From assembly GCF_002964665.1 (NCBI RefSeq), contig NZ_PQBZ01000007.1, forward strand, positions 98,389-162,388: a stretch of DNA of 64,000 bases. Reading direction: 5' to 3'. The position numbers and the translations under genes were made by a program. Every line of letters starts with the position of its first letter. Position 1 is the first letter of the stretch. Source of the stretch: Pseudoalteromonas sp. T1lg23B (lineage in GTDB: Bacteria; Pseudomonadota; Gammaproteobacteria; Enterobacterales; Alteromonadaceae). This document shows positions 18,573 to 28,162 of the stretch, in pieces. The notes under the pieces were generated by a model that saw only the letters and a program-made list of their open reading frames with translations, was not told the origin of the DNA and did not search any database.

Positions 18573-19163
18573 TTAAATCGCCAAACCTATGTTAGTTTGG
18601 CCATCTGCTAGTGCGTGTTGTTTCAATGCTTTTACATTGTCTGAGCTAATACGTCCCATATTTTCTACAAAGTCTATCAACTCAGATAAGATTTCGATCT
18701 CATATTGCATCACAGGGTGATCGCGAACCAACTTGTTATCCGGTTCAATGTCTTCGTTAAGCAACAAAAACTCAACATAGCGGGCTACCGTCGCCTGAGA
18801 TATCTTCGCAATACTAATAAATTCCTGCTCATCTTTAGCCATCAAACCATGCATCAAACCCAATAATGCGGTAGCCGCATCAATTGCGGGGTAAGTACCA
18901 AACATATCGAATTCAGCGAGCTCAGGTACGTTCGGCTCAACTTTTTCAATTTGCTTTTCAAGGCTGATCTTACTTTTTGGTAACAGTAGCTTTTCCCAAC
19001 ATACATTCAGCGCACTTCTTAAGGCTGATTCATCACCAAACCCTGTTGCTTCACTGAACAATCCATAATTGGGTAGCATTCTTTCGATGATGGCCGCTGC
19101 CAACACAGCCTGTTGTAAATAGTTAAGCTCTCTGATGCGCTGGAAATTATTCGCTTTGGTCAT
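18573..19163 (-). CDS. DUF416 (YjaG-family) protein
   Basis: A roughly 196-residue, mostly helical protein matching E. coli YjaG in the pattern ERMLPNYGLFSEATGFGD, then FGTYPAIDAATALL, and a C-terminal GQTNIGLAI. The function of the family is unknown; it is cytoplasmic with no catalytic motif that I recognise. I place the start at ATG 19163 (MTKANNF); an ATG four codons upstream is possible. Both overlap the end of the upstream DUF2007 gene, so the two genes are probably translated from one message. Confidence 0.8.
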   Translation of the reverse strand: MTKANNFQRIRELNYLQQAVLAAAIIERMLPNYGLFSEATGFGDESALRSALNVCWEKLLLPKSKISLEKQIEKVEPNVPELAEFDMFGTYPAIDAATALLGLMHGLMAKDEQEFISIAKISQATVARYVEFLLLNEDIEPDNKLVRDHPVMQYEIEILSELIDFVENMGRISSDNVKALKQHALADGQTNIGLAI

Positions 19164-19479
19164 TTTGTTTTCCACATTGCCAGCAATATTGAAATGCTGG
19201 TCCGTTCAATTCTGTACAATGGTTGCAACGCCAGTCTGAGGTCAGTTGCTTTTGCGCGTAGTCTAACAATATTTTTTGTGCTGCGCGTACTTTTATCTCA
19301 TAAACCATTAAACTCAACTTTGCCTGATCAGCGGGTATTTCACCGATGCCTCCGAGTAAAGGTTCGCCATCCAGTCGAGAAGCAATTCTAGCTTGGCTAA
19401 GTAAACCTTTTACTATGTGTGCTTCAAGCAGATTATCTGTTGTAAATACACATCGCCATTTAAAGCTATTATCTGTCAT
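19147..19479 (-). CDS. DUF2007 protein with C-terminal zinc ribbon
   Basis: A 110-residue protein. Residues 8-75 fit the DUF2007 putative signal-transducing fold (VFTTDNLLEAHIVKGLLSQA, with LDGEPLLGGIGEIP). The last 30 residues contain two Cys-x2-Cys pairs (CNHC and CWQC) spaced like a small zinc ribbon. Function unknown. Its 3' end overlaps the start of the DUF416 gene by about 17 bases, and it diverges from the DUF2721 membrane-protein gene; 36 bases separate the two start codons. Confidence 0.75.
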   Translation of the reverse strand: MTDNSFKWRCVFTTDNLLEAHIVKGLLSQARIASRLDGEPLLGGIGEIPADQAKLSLMVYEIKVRAAQKILLDYAQKQLTSDWRCNHCTELNGPAFQYCWQCGKQNDQSE

Positions 19480-19515
19480 AATTATTACTCAATCTTGATT
19501 ATTGAAGAGGCTCAA

Positions 19516-19911
19516 ATGACGCTAACCACTCCTGGACTTTTATTTCCTGCTATTTCACTTCTTTTACTGGCATACACAAATCGATTTTTGGTCTTAGCAC
19601 AACTCATCAGGGAACTTAACGCCCGAGAAGGAGACAGTATCCGGCCTTTAGTTCGAGCACAAATTGATAACTTAAGAAAACGTATCAAGTTAATTCGCTT
19701 CATGCAGGTATGGGGCGTGATTGCATTTTTACTGTGTACGCTGTCAATGTTTGCACTTTTTATCGACGTTGCACTTACTGGCGTCATACTGTTTGGTGCC
19801 AGTTTATGCTGCCTCATCGTGTCACTAATTATCTCTTTGTATGAAATACATATTTCTTGTGATGCCATAGAAATAGAATTGCAAAATATCGAGAAAAAGC
19901 CAACTTCTTGA
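19516..19911 (+). CDS. DUF2721 membrane protein
   Basis: A 131-residue protein with three hydrophobic helices (TLTTPGLLFPAISLLLLAY at the N-terminus, then about residues 60-85 and 90-112). The motif LVLAQLIRELNARE followed by LRKRIKLIRFMQ between the first two helices is typical of DUF2721. I start it at ATG 19516, preceded by GAGG; the reading frame extends 33 codons further upstream but that part overlaps the divergent gene and has no Shine-Dalgarno. Function unknown, inner membrane expected. Confidence 0.75.
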   Translation: MTLTTPGLLFPAISLLLLAYTNRFLVLAQLIRELNAREGDSIRPLVRAQIDNLRKRIKLIRFMQVWGVIAFLLCTLSMFALFIDVALTGVILFGASLCCLIVSLIISLYEIHISCDAIEIELQNIEKKPTS

Positions 19912-19974
19912 TTAAGCAGATGCTGACTTTAATGACTATACTGACTCAGTAAACAGTCATTTAAGGGTCAGCGA

Positions 19975-21501
19975 GTGAGCAGTTTTCTTTTCTCTGATGA
20001 GTCTATTGAAGAACCAACATCCCCAAATTTAAAGTCTGAATACTGGGACATCCTTATCGTTGATGATGAGGAAGATATCCATCAGGTTACCAAGCTGGTC
20101 TTGTCTGGCTTTGAATTTGAAAAAAAATCACTGCGATTCCATCATGCGTATTCTGCAAAAGAAGCCAAAGAAATACTCGAAAAAGAACAGCTCATTTCAG
20201 TGGGTTTGGTAGATGTAGTGATGGAAACCAATCACGCTGGGCTTGACCTTATTAAATACATACGTAACGACTTAGCCAATCATGATGTGAGACTTATTCT
20301 GCGTACAGGCCAACCAGGGGAAGCCCCAGAAGAGTCTGTGATTCGAGACTATGATATTAATGACTATAAAAATAAAACTGAATTAACGGCGGTTAAACTA
20401 AAAACCTTACTTTATTCAGCATTACGGGCTCACCGAGATATCCAGATTATTGAAAAGCACAAACGTGGATTAGAGCAAATAATCAATGCTTCATCCTCAT
20501 TTTTGAAATGCAACAGTGTTAGAGAGTTTGCATCTACCATTTTGGCACATGTCTCCAATGTTATGGGCCTCAATGACAATGATATTTATTGTGCAGCGGC
20601 CATTAACAATCGCAAAGAATCTGGTGCGCACTTCAAGCTATTGGCCGCATCAGGAGAAGGCGTTGAACCGAGCTCATCGGTCATTCCTGATCATGTTAAA
20701 GAGTTATTCATCGAATCTCACAACCTCAAGGCATCCCGCTCTACCGACACCGAATATGTAGGTTATTTTCCTTCCGCAGGTGGAGGAGAAACAATGTTGT
20801 ATGTCGGCAAAGACTCACAAATGAAAAGTACTGATCGACAGCTGTTAGAGTTTTTTGCCAACAACATTGCACTAGCCTATGACAATATTAAATTGAGAGA
20901 AACAGTAAAAGACTCGCAAAAAGAGCTGTCCTATATTCTTGGGGAAGCTGTTGAACGTCGCTCTAAAGAAACGGGTTCCCATGTTAAAAGAGTTGCCCAT
21001 TACAGTATGTTACTGGCACAGCTTTATGGCTTATCTGATTATCGCGCCGAGATCATTAAGCTTGCTTCTCCGCTCCATGATATTGGTAAAATCAGCATAC
21101 CCGATGATATTTTAAATAAGCCGGACAAACTGAACGACGCTGAATGGGAAATTATGAAGACGCATGCGCAAACCGGTTACGAAATTTTACAACATTCTTC
21201 TAACGAAATTTTACAATGTGGCGCTACAATAGCGCATCAGCATCATGAAAAATGGGATGGTTCTGGTTACCCCAGAGGTCTCAAAGGTGAACAAATCGAT
21301 ATCGTAGGTCGTATCACTGCTTTGGCTGATGTGTTTGATGCATTAGGTAGCGATCGATGTTACAAACCTTCATGGCCTTTAGAAAAAGTGCTAGCGCTGA
21401 TACAATCTGAGAAAGGGAAGCAATTTGAACCAAAGCTTGTTGAGCTGTTTATAGACAACTTAGATCAGTTTATTGCAATTAGAGATAGCTACCCCGATTG
21501 A
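19975..21501 (+). CDS. Response regulator with DUF3369 and HD-GYP output
   Basis: A 508-residue protein starting at GTG 19975 with AAGGG nine bases upstream. The receiver domain (about residues 22-150) has the acidic pocket Asp30-Asp31 and the phospho-acceptor Asp80. DUF3369, a GAF-like sensor, spans about 165-320. The HD-GYP domain follows, with His368-Asp369 in LHDIGKISIP and HHEKWDGSGYPRGLKGE. It should degrade c-di-GMP under control of a histidine kinase that is not encoded nearby. It is the second HD-GYP protein in the window and is unrelated in architecture to the first. Confidence 0.92.
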   Translation: MSSFLFSDESIEEPTSPNLKSEYWDILIVDDEEDIHQVTKLVLSGFEFEKKSLRFHHAYSAKEAKEILEKEQLISVGLVDVVMETNHAGLDLIKYIRNDLANHDVRLILRTGQPGEAPEESVIRDYDINDYKNKTELTAVKLKTLLYSALRAHRDIQIIEKHKRGLEQIINASSSFLKCNSVREFASTILAHVSNVMGLNDNDIYCAAAINNRKESGAHFKLLAASGEGVEPSSSVIPDHVKELFIESHNLKASRSTDTEYVGYFPSAGGGETMLYVGKDSQMKSTDRQLLEFFANNIALAYDNIKLRETVKDSQKELSYILGEAVERRSKETGSHVKRVAHYSMLLAQLYGLSDYRAEIIKLASPLHDIGKISIPDDILNKPDKLNDAEWEIMKTHAQTGYEILQHSSNEILQCGATIAHQHHEKWDGSGYPRGLKGEQIDIVGRITALADVFDALGSDRCYKPSWPLEKVLALIQSEKGKQFEPKLVELFIDNLDQFIAIRDSYPD

Positions 21502-21613
21502 CTTTTGTAAGCAGAATGTAAAATTTTCACTTTCAATCTTCCATTACTTGTATTAGTATTAGGAAAATACACAATACCGTTGTGTCACTTGTAGAAATTA
21601 AAAGGAATTTCGA

Positions 21614-22513
21614 ATGAGATTTGAACAACTAGAACAGTTTGTCGCCTTAGGTAACTTGCGTCACTTCAGACAAGCTGCTGAACAAACAAAGATTAGTACT
21701 TCAGCTTTGACTAGAAGCATTCAAACGCTGGAAGACGAGATTGGATGCGAACTTGTTAAACGCTCAACACGCTCTGTAAGGCTTACTGAACAGGGTGAGA
21801 TGTTTTTAAGTTACTGCAAAACAACGCTGTCTGAATTAGAGATGACCAAAAAAACTATCAAACAAAGCTTGTTTGGTAGAGACCAGCAAAAGCTGGTTAT
21901 TGGTTACACCAGCGACGCCAGCTCTATTGTACCTATGTCATGTGGTCAGTTCCTTGCTGATTACCCAAACATTAAAATTGAGATGCAATTACAAGACGAG
22001 CATGAGTTAACACGTAAATTACAGCTTGGGGAAATTGATATTAGCGTTTACTTGCAAAGCGCTAGCAATGTTGTCAGTGATATATATCTTCCTGACCAAC
22101 TGATTCTGTTTGTTGCCAAACATCACCCGCTTGCTAGCAAAGATTCGCTACGTAAAGAAGAATTGTACGACTACCCTATGTTTGGCTGTTTCTCACAGTC
22201 AAAACAAGTACAAACAATGCTTAATGAAGCTGTTGATGGGTTGAACAAAAGTAGCAGTATGAAAATTGGTAACATTGATCAAGTCATGGACGGCCTGAAG
22301 CAATCAAATCACTTCGCTATAGCCAGCATTGAACATGCTAATACTATCGCACAAGACCCAAGTTTAGTGATTCTGAAAACCAATAAGGATATTAATCACG
22401 AACAGTTAGTGGTGCAAACTAACCATCACGTTAACAGAGATGGTCACATCAAACATTTACTTGGTTTGATAGAAAACTCAGCTAAAGCCAAAGCTTGCGC
22501 CTCAAATATATAA
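21614..22513 (+). CDS. LysR-family transcriptional regulator
   Basis: A 299-residue protein with an N-terminal winged helix-turn-helix (FEQLEQFVALGNLRHFRQAA, then TSALTRSIQTLEDEIGCELV) and a type 2 periplasmic-binding-like effector domain from about residue 90. It has a good Shine-Dalgarno (AAAAGGAATTTCG before ATG). The neighbours are an HD-GYP regulator upstream and convergent ubiA downstream, so there is no divergent target gene to suggest what it controls. Confidence 0.9.
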   Translation: MRFEQLEQFVALGNLRHFRQAAEQTKISTSALTRSIQTLEDEIGCELVKRSTRSVRLTEQGEMFLSYCKTTLSELEMTKKTIKQSLFGRDQQKLVIGYTSDASSIVPMSCGQFLADYPNIKIEMQLQDEHELTRKLQLGEIDISVYLQSASNVVSDIYLPDQLILFVAKHHPLASKDSLRKEELYDYPMFGCFSQSKQVQTMLNEAVDGLNKSSSMKIGNIDQVMDGLKQSNHFAIASIEHANTIAQDPSLVILKTNKDINHEQLVVQTNHHVNRDGHIKHLLGLIENSAKAKACASNI

Positions 22514-22534
22514 ATATTTTCATATAATAAAAAA

Positions 22535-22559
22535 GGATGCTCTAAGCATCCTTTTTTTT
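22535..22559. terminator. Bidirectional terminator between the LysR gene and ubiA
   Basis: GGATGC, five-base loop, GCATCC with seven A to the left and eight T to the right. It serves both the LysR gene and the convergent ubiA. Confidence 0.92.
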
Positions 22560-22568
22560 ATTACAATT

Positions 22569-23438
22569 TTATATATAGCTCAGCGCAATACCGATAAAGA
22601 TAGCCAAACCTACGCGATTATTGCGCAAAAATGAGTTGAAGCATTGGTCTCTATCTCGGCTGTGTATAGCCACCTGCAATTGCATCAGTAGTGAGACCGC
22701 CACAAGCAGCGAGGCAAAGTAGTACCAAGCTAACTCAAGCTGTACACCCACGCAACTCAACAGCACTATAAACACAATATTCAGTATAGCTATCCAATGT
22801 CTATCGTAACGGCCAAATAAAATAGCTGTCGATTTAACGCCAATTTTTAAGTCATCATCCCTGTCCACCATTGCGTACATAGTGTCATAAGCCACAGTCC
22901 ACAAAACATTGGCTAGAAACAACCACCACGCATACAAGGGCACGGTATTGTTACTGGCCATAAACGCCATTGGAATTGAAAAGCTATAAGCCATTCCCAA
23001 AACAACTTGCGGTAAATGCGTGTAACGTTTCATAAAAGGGTAACAAGCCGCTAACATCAATGCAGCGACAGACAATAATATAGTTTGCCAGTTAAGCGTG
23101 AGTACCAGCGCAAATGCACACAATATAAGGACGATAAATAAACTTATTGCTTCACCCGGTTGGACTTCTCCTACCGCCAATGGACGTGTTGAAGTCCTTT
23201 TTACAGCACCATCCACCTTTCGATCTGCAAAATCATTTATCACACATCCTGCACTGCGCATGATAAACACCCCGCAACTGAATACCAGCAACAAATGAAT
23301 TGGCGGCACACCTGAATTCGCTATCCACAGGGCCCAATATGTCGGCCATAGCAGCAATAGCGTACCGATAGGTCTATCCGTTCTCATTAAACGTAAATAA
23401 CTTGGGAAATGCTGTCTACTTAGCAAGTTGAGTTGCAT
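22569..23438 (-). CDS. ubiA: 4-hydroxybenzoate octaprenyltransferase
   Basis: This inner-membrane enzyme prenylates 4-hydroxybenzoate in ubiquinone synthesis. The 289-residue protein has about eight or nine helices and both Asp-rich prenyl-diphosphate motifs: [10 protein letters not shown] (residues 68-77) and [10 protein letters not shown] further on. The start at 23438 has AAGGTG just upstream and lies inside the end of ubiC (23-base overlap), so the two enzymes of consecutive steps are translationally linked. Confidence 0.96.
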   Translation of the reverse strand: MQLNLLSRQHFPSYLRLMRTDRPIGTLLLLWPTYWALWIANSGVPPIHLLLVFSCGVFIMRSAGCVINDFADRKVDGAVKRTSTRPLAVGEVQPGEAISLFIVLILCAFALVLTLNWQTILLSVAALMLAACYPFMKRYTHLPQVVLGMAYSFSIPMAFMASNNTVPLYAWWLFLANVLWTVAYDTMYAMVDRDDDLKIGVKSTAILFGRYDRHWIAILNIVFIVLLSCVGVQLELAWYYFASLLVAVSLLMQLQVAIHSRDRDQCFNSFLRNNRVGLAIFIGIALSYI

Positions 23439-23967
23439 AATTCACCTTAGGTAAAAATACTTCACACACCATGATCTTAGCTGCCTGATTGGTAAACACG
23501 CGTCGCCTCGCATACATATTATGTAGAGGTAATTGCAAGTCATTCAACAATGCGTCATAACCGCAATGATTGTTAACTTGAGCAACTTCTAACTCAGAAC
23601 GCTGCCATGACTCATCTTGAAACAGCACCTCACCCAAAGGTTTAGAGCCAAGTTGGCGGACGCCTAAATCAGAAGCTTGTGTGCTAATCCAACTTTGTGC
23701 GTAAACCCGAGCTACATCGTCACAAACAAGCAACACCTCTCGACACTGTATCTGTCTGCACTGCTCGCCTAGTAGGCCTTTATGCAACGAATTGCTTGCC
23801 AACCATTGCTCACGCAACACGTCGACTCTAAATTGGTCACTTTGGCTTTTTAATAAAGCGGTTAATGAGCCTTCGTTTAAGATCACCGAGGCATCTGGAC
23901 TCGTTAGATCCGAGCATTCGCTTGCGCAATGCCATTCAAAATCAATGGAAAATGGGGTTATCAACAA
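23416..23967 (-). CDS. ubiC: Chorismate lyase
   Basis: The enzyme converts chorismate to 4-hydroxybenzoate and pyruvate, the entry step of ubiquinone synthesis. The 183-residue protein shows the weakly conserved UbiC pattern: [29 protein letters not shown], a central [11 protein letters not shown] and the C-terminal YARRRVF. Identification rests on this pattern and on ubiA directly downstream with overlapping frames. Confidence 0.9.
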   Translation of the reverse strand: MLITPFSIDFEWHCASECSDLTSPDASVILNEGSLTALLKSQSDQFRVDVLREQWLASNSLHKGLLGEQCRQIQCREVLLVCDDVARVYAQSWISTQASDLGVRQLGSKPLGEVLFQDESWQRSELEVAQVNNHCGYDALLNDLQLPLHNMYARRRVFTNQAAKIMVCEVFLPKVNYATQLAK

Positions 23968-24139
23968 AACAATATCTGCAATTTAAAAAACTCGCGTATA
24001 TCATAGCACTCCCCCGCCTTTGGAAAAAGTTCGCTGATATTTTAATAGGATATCACTTCTAATATGTAAATTAATTGCATTTACGTATACACTTAGCCAA
24101 GCAAACTATGCCGTTGAACCAATGGGAATTCTAATTGTT

Positions 24140-24538
24140 ATGAATAAGCCTTACTATCTACTTGTCGCAATTCTTATGCTCACTGTGAGCAGCTTTGGAG
24201 CACGAGCGAATTCCAATGTAGGCTACTTTGGTTTTGAACCTGATATCATTACCAATTACATTGGCCAATCAAACAAAAAGCTTGGCTATGTGCGCGTAAC
24301 AGTAGATTTGATGCTGGATGATGTCAGCAATATCGGTGTCGTAGAACACCACACTCCCCTGCTTAGAGATGCAATAGTGCAGATCCTAAGCAAGGAGCCT
24401 GAAGAAACAATTAAGTCGCTCACAGGCAGAGAAGAAATTCGTCGACGTTGCACAGATAGGCTAAAGAATTTGCTAAAAGAAGAAACGGGTGAAGAAATAA
24501 TCCGTGATGTGCTATTCACCAAGTACTTATATCATTGA
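24140..24538 (+). CDS. FliL-like protein with signal peptide
   Basis: A 132-residue protein (start at ATG 24140; an in-frame ATG six codons upstream is possible and neither has a good Shine-Dalgarno). A signal peptide MNKPYYLLVAILMLTVSSFGARA is followed by a domain resembling the periplasmic part of FliL: KLGYVRVTVDLMLDD, then HHTPLLRDAIVQILSKEPEE and a C-terminal EEIIRDVLFTKYLYH. FliL itself is anchored by an N-terminal helix and acts at the flagellar stator; this orphan copy seems to be fully exported and has no flagellar neighbours. The end overlaps glpG on the other strand by seven bases. Confidence 0.75.
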   Translation: MNKPYYLLVAILMLTVSSFGARANSNVGYFGFEPDIITNYIGQSNKKLGYVRVTVDLMLDDVSNIGVVEHHTPLLRDAIVQILSKEPEETIKSLTGREEIRRRCTDRLKNLLKEETGEEIIRDVLFTKYLYH

Positions 24539-25350
24539 GCGATTTTTTGTCTGGGTTGTACAAACGCGATGAACATACCGCTGAGTAAGCCAAACAAATG
24601 AGCCCAATTTGCCATGCTGATAAAAAATAGCTCGGTAAAGCCAAAAATCATCCACAATAGCATAAATCCGACTATTGGTTTGCCAACAATGGGCTCTTGC
24701 GTTGAGTGTTTCACACCGTAAATCCACGCATAACCAAGCAACGCATAAACCACCCCGCTTAGCCCACCAAAGCGACTATCAACCATCAAAAACTGCGCCC
24801 AATTACTGACTAAACTGCTAACAATAAACAGAATGAATAGACTAGTAGCGCCCGTGCGCTGAACTATTTGGTGACCTAGATGCAACCACCAACTGAGATT
24901 AAAAACTAAATGCAAAGCACCAAAATGTAACAGCACAGGTGTAACCCAACTCAACGGAGCATCGGGTTTAAACTGTAAACGGGTAAAAATGGCGTTAGCA
25001 TCAAATAAATAAAAGCTACCGAAGACAAGTAAGCACAGCACAAATATTAGCTTTAAAAACCAGTGCAAAGCGGTAAAACGTTGTCTCAAATTTAGCTCAC
25101 TGCCACCATAGAGCAACCTTGAGTTGGTATCTCCATTGTGCCAAGAAGCATCTGAATATTTGCTATGATGAGGGTTACTGACAAAGTCTTGCCAAAGGAT
25201 ATTCGCTTGTGCCTGATATGCCTCTTGGACCCACACTTCAACATTGGTACCATCATTGGAGCGCAAACTCACTGGTATGCCCTGTGTTTTAAAATAATCA
25301 GCAGCGCCTTGAACCGCTCGTGGATTATTATAGGTCCCGAGTAAAATCAT
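24532..25350 (-). CDS. glpG: Rhomboid intramembrane serine protease GlpG
   Basis: The protein cleaves transmembrane helices inside the inner membrane. The 272-residue length and layout match GlpG: a cytoplasmic N-terminal domain (about residues 1-80) and six helices. The catalytic Ser198 lies in GGLSGVVYALLG and His251 in ANWAHLFGLLSG. It overlaps the upstream glpE by four bases (ATGA). It is a GlpG-type rhomboid rather than the rhombosortase that processes GlyGly-CTERM proteins, although such a protein is encoded at the right end of the window. Confidence 0.95.
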   Translation of the reverse strand: MILLGTYNNPRAVQGAADYFKTQGIPVSLRSNDGTNVEVWVQEAYQAQANILWQDFVSNPHHSKYSDASWHNGDTNSRLLYGGSELNLRQRFTALHWFLKLIFVLCLLVFGSFYLFDANAIFTRLQFKPDAPLSWVTPVLLHFGALHLVFNLSWWLHLGHQIVQRTGATSLFILFIVSSLVSNWAQFLMVDSRFGGLSGVVYALLGYAWIYGVKHSTQEPIVGKPIVGFMLLWMIFGFTELFFISMANWAHLFGLLSGMFIAFVQPRQKIAQ

Positions 25351-25664
25351 TTATGTATAAAATCCGGTAACTCTGAAGCCCACTGTGTAAAGCCACCATC
25401 CATGCTATAAACATCTTCAAAGCCTTGCTCAATCAAATAGTTCGCAGCACCTTGGGAGCTAATCCCATGATAACAAACCACAATAATCGGCTGATCAAAC
25501 TCTTTTTCCTGCATAAAATGCGCAATATTTGCATTAGATAAATGCTCAGCACCAGGAATGTGCCCCTGAGCGAAGCTATTTTCATCACGAATATCCGCAA
25601 TTACAACGTCATCACGCTCTAATAATTGTTTAGTCTGTGCGACAGAAATATGTTTCATTGACAT
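25347..25664 (-). CDS. glpE: Thiosulfate sulfurtransferase GlpE (single rhodanese domain)
   Basis: A 105-residue single-domain rhodanese with the active-site loop CYHGISSQGAA (Cys64), close to the E. coli GlpE loop CYHGNSSKGAA. It transfers sulfane sulfur from thiosulfate to cyanide or thiols such as thioredoxin; it is cytoplasmic. Translation may start at Met1 or Met3. It is coupled to glpG by an ATGA overlap, the same pair as in the E. coli glpEGR operon, but without glpR. Confidence 0.93.
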   Translation of the reverse strand: MSMKHISVAQTKQLLERDDVVIADIRDENSFAQGHIPGAEHLSNANIAHFMQEKEFDQPIIVVCYHGISSQGAANYLIEQGFEDVYSMDGGFTQWASELPDFIHK

Positions 25665-25690
25665 AATATTTACTACTCAAAAAATGCGAA

Positions 25691-25710
25691 AAGGCGACCA
25701 ATGTCGCCTT
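25691..25710 (-). terminator. Terminator after tdh
   Basis: AAGGCGAC, four-base loop, GTCGCCTT. Read on the minus strand it is followed by TTTTCGCATTTTTT, placed 20 bases after the tdh stop codon. Confidence 0.75.
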
Positions 25711-25729
25711 TGATAGGTAAAATTGGCTA

Positions 25730-26755
25730 CTAATCCCAGTTTAAGATCACTTTGCCTGATTGACCAGAGATCATGGTATCAAAACCAATCTGGAAATCAT
25801 CAATATGGAATTGATGGGTAATAATTGGCTCAAGGTTTAACCCTGATTGAATTAAGCTTGCCATCTTATACCAAGTCTCAAACATTTCTCGACCATAAAT
25901 TCCTTTGATCACGAGCCCTTTGAAAATAACCTGATTCCAATCAACCGCCATATCCGAAGGGGGAATACCTAGCATGGCAATCTTGCCACCATGGTTCATG
26001 TTGTTGAGCATACCGTTGAAGGCAACGGGTACACCTGACATTTCAAGCCCGATGTCGAACCCTTCAGTCATGCCTAGCTCTTTCATAACATCTTCAAGCT
26101 TTTCGTTTGCCACGTTAACGGCGCGCGTTGCACCCATTTTACGAGCTAAATCAAGACGATACTCATTAACATCAGTGATCACCACATGACGTGCACCCAC
26201 ATGTTTTGCAACTGCGGCAGCCATGATACCTATCGGACCAGCCCCTGTGATTAATACATCTTCACCGACTAAATCAAACGACAAAGCCGTATGTACAGCA
26301 TTACCAAATGGGTCAAAAATTGAAGCGAGCTCATCAGAAATGTTGTCAGGGATCTTAAAAGCATTGAACGCAGGGATCACCAAGTATTCTGCAAATGAGC
26401 CTTCACGGTTAACACCAACACCTGTGGTGTTACGACATAAATGCACACGACCAGCACGACAGTTTCGACAGTGTCCACATGTAATATGCCCTTCACCGGA
26501 GACCCTATCACCAATATTGAAGCCACGTACTTCTTGGCCCATATCAACCACTTCACCCACATATTCATGGCCAACAACCATAGGGGTAGGAATGGTCTTT
26601 TGCGCCCACTCATCCCATTTGTAGATGTGTACGTCGGTACCACAAATTGCGGTTTTGCGGATTTTAATCAACAGATCGTTATGCCCTACTTCCGGTTTAG
26701 GCGCATCCGTCATCCAAATCCCTGGTTCGGCTTTTAACTTAGATAAAGCTTTCAT
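25730..26755 (-). CDS. tdh: L-threonine 3-dehydrogenase
   Basis: The enzyme oxidises threonine to 2-amino-3-ketobutyrate with NAD+. The 341-residue length is standard for the zinc-dependent medium-chain dehydrogenases. Catalytic zinc ligands Cys38, His63 and Glu64 are present, as are the structural-zinc cysteines 93, 96, 99 and 107. The Rossmann motif [18 protein letters not shown] is intact. It lies 42 bases after kbl, which takes the unstable product on to glycine and acetyl-CoA, so the operon forms the complete threonine catabolic route. Confidence 0.97.
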   Translation of the reverse strand: MKALSKLKAEPGIWMTDAPKPEVGHNDLLIKIRKTAICGTDVHIYKWDEWAQKTIPTPMVVGHEYVGEVVDMGQEVRGFNIGDRVSGEGHITCGHCRNCRAGRVHLCRNTTGVGVNREGSFAEYLVIPAFNAFKIPDNISDELASIFDPFGNAVHTALSFDLVGEDVLITGAGPIGIMAAAVAKHVGARHVVITDVNEYRLDLARKMGATRAVNVANEKLEDVMKELGMTEGFDIGLEMSGVPVAFNGMLNNMNHGGKIAMLGIPPSDMAVDWNQVIFKGLVIKGIYGREMFETWYKMASLIQSGLNLEPIITHQFHIDDFQIGFDTMISGQSGKVILNWD

Positions 26756-26797
26756 AATCGTTACTCAAAACAAGGAAGCTATCGCTTCGCTTTAAAA

Positions 26798-27994
26798 TTA
26801 AATAATACCCAACTCTTTACCAATGCGAGTGAAGGCAGCAATCGCTTTATCAAGCTGCTCTTGGGTATGTGCAGCTGAGATTTGAGTACGAATTCTCGCT
26901 TGCCCTTTTGGTACAACAGGGAATGAGAAGCCCGTCACATAAATTCCCTCAGCCAATAGTTTGTCTGCCATTTGCGCAGCAATCTTAGCATCGCCCAACA
27001 TCACAGGAATGATCGCGTGATCTTTACCCGCACAGGTGAAACCAGCCGCTTCCATGTGTTCACGGAAGTAAGCAGCATTACGCCACAAGCTATCGCGCAA
27101 CTCTTTGCCTTCTTTTAGCATATCTAATACAGCGATTGAGGCTGTCACAATAGAAGGTGCCAAGGAATTTGAGAACAAGTATGGACGTGAACGTTGACGC
27201 AACCACTCTACAACTTCTTTTTTACCTGAAGTATAGCCACCTGATGCTCCACCAAGTGCTTTTCCTAGGGTGCCAGTAATAATGTCAACGCGATCCATCA
27301 CACCACAATACTCAGGTGTGCCACGCCCATTTTCACCGACAAAACCAACCGCATGAGAGTCATCAACCATAACTAATGCATCATACTTATCGGCCAAATC
27401 ACATACCGCTTTTAAATTACAGATCACACCATCCATTGAAAATACGCCATCTGTGGCAATTAGTTTTGTTTTAGCACCCGCTTCGGTTGCTGCAATTAAC
27501 TGTTGCTCCAGATCAGCCATATCGTTATTAGCATAGCGGAAACGTTTCGCTTTACATAGGCGAACCCCATCAATGATAGAGGCATGATTTAGCGCATCAG
27601 AAATAATCGCATCATCAGGGCCAAGAATAGTTTCAAACAAGCCTGCGTTCGCATCAAAACATGACGAGTACAAAATGGTGTCTTCTGTTTGTAGAAACTC
27701 GCTGATTTTAGCTTCCAATGTTTTATGGATGTCTTGCGTACCACAAATAAAACGAACCGATGCGACACCAAAACCGTGCGCATCTAAGCCTTGCTTAGCA
27801 GCAGCAATCAAACTAGGGTGATTTGCCAATCCTAAATAGTTGTTTGCGCAGAAGTTAATTACAGATTCGCCGCTTTCAACCGCGATTTGAGCTTGTTGAG
27901 AAGAAGTGATTACGCGTTCATTTTTATACAAACCTTCAGCTTTTACTTCTTCAATCTGTTGCTGTAGCTGGCTATAAAAGGCCGATGCTCTCAT
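26798..27994 (-). CDS. kbl: Glycine C-acetyltransferase (2-amino-3-ketobutyrate CoA ligase)
   Basis: A 398-residue PLP enzyme of the alpha-oxoamine synthase family that splits 2-amino-3-ketobutyrate with CoA into glycine and acetyl-CoA. The PLP lysine is Lys245 in [27 protein letters not shown] holds the conserved Asp and His of the cofactor pocket. It is the first gene of the kbl-tdh operon; the Shine-Dalgarno is GGAG seven bases before ATG 27994. Confidence 0.97.
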   Translation of the reverse strand: MRASAFYSQLQQQIEEVKAEGLYKNERVITSSQQAQIAVESGESVINFCANNYLGLANHPSLIAAAKQGLDAHGFGVASVRFICGTQDIHKTLEAKISEFLQTEDTILYSSCFDANAGLFETILGPDDAIISDALNHASIIDGVRLCKAKRFRYANNDMADLEQQLIAATEAGAKTKLIATDGVFSMDGVICNLKAVCDLADKYDALVMVDDSHAVGFVGENGRGTPEYCGVMDRVDIITGTLGKALGGASGGYTSGKKEVVEWLRQRSRPYLFSNSLAPSIVTASIAVLDMLKEGKELRDSLWRNAAYFREHMEAAGFTCAGKDHAIIPVMLGDAKIAAQMADKLLAEGIYVTGFSFPVVPKGQARIRTQISAAHTQEQLDKAIAAFTRIGKELGII

Positions 27995-28107
27995 TTGGAG
28001 TCTCCATTATTTGCACGGGTCCCAATGTACACGCCACTTTACCATCACCGTGAGAGTGTCAAAGCGCATACTGGGTCAATCAAACTGGGTTGCTATTGTA
28101 AAAGGTT

Positions 28108-28129
28108 CAACCCGTAAATGCACGGGTTG
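28108..28129 (-). terminator. Hairpin after gmhB, possible weak terminator
   Basis: CAACCCGT, six-base loop, ACGGGTTG in the 168-base gap between gmhB and kbl. On the minus strand it is followed by AACCTTTTAC, a poor U-tract. It could separate the LPS genes from the kbl-tdh operon. Confidence 0.4.
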
Positions 28130-28162
28130 TGATTATCGTGGGCTTTACCATAAAGTAAATAT

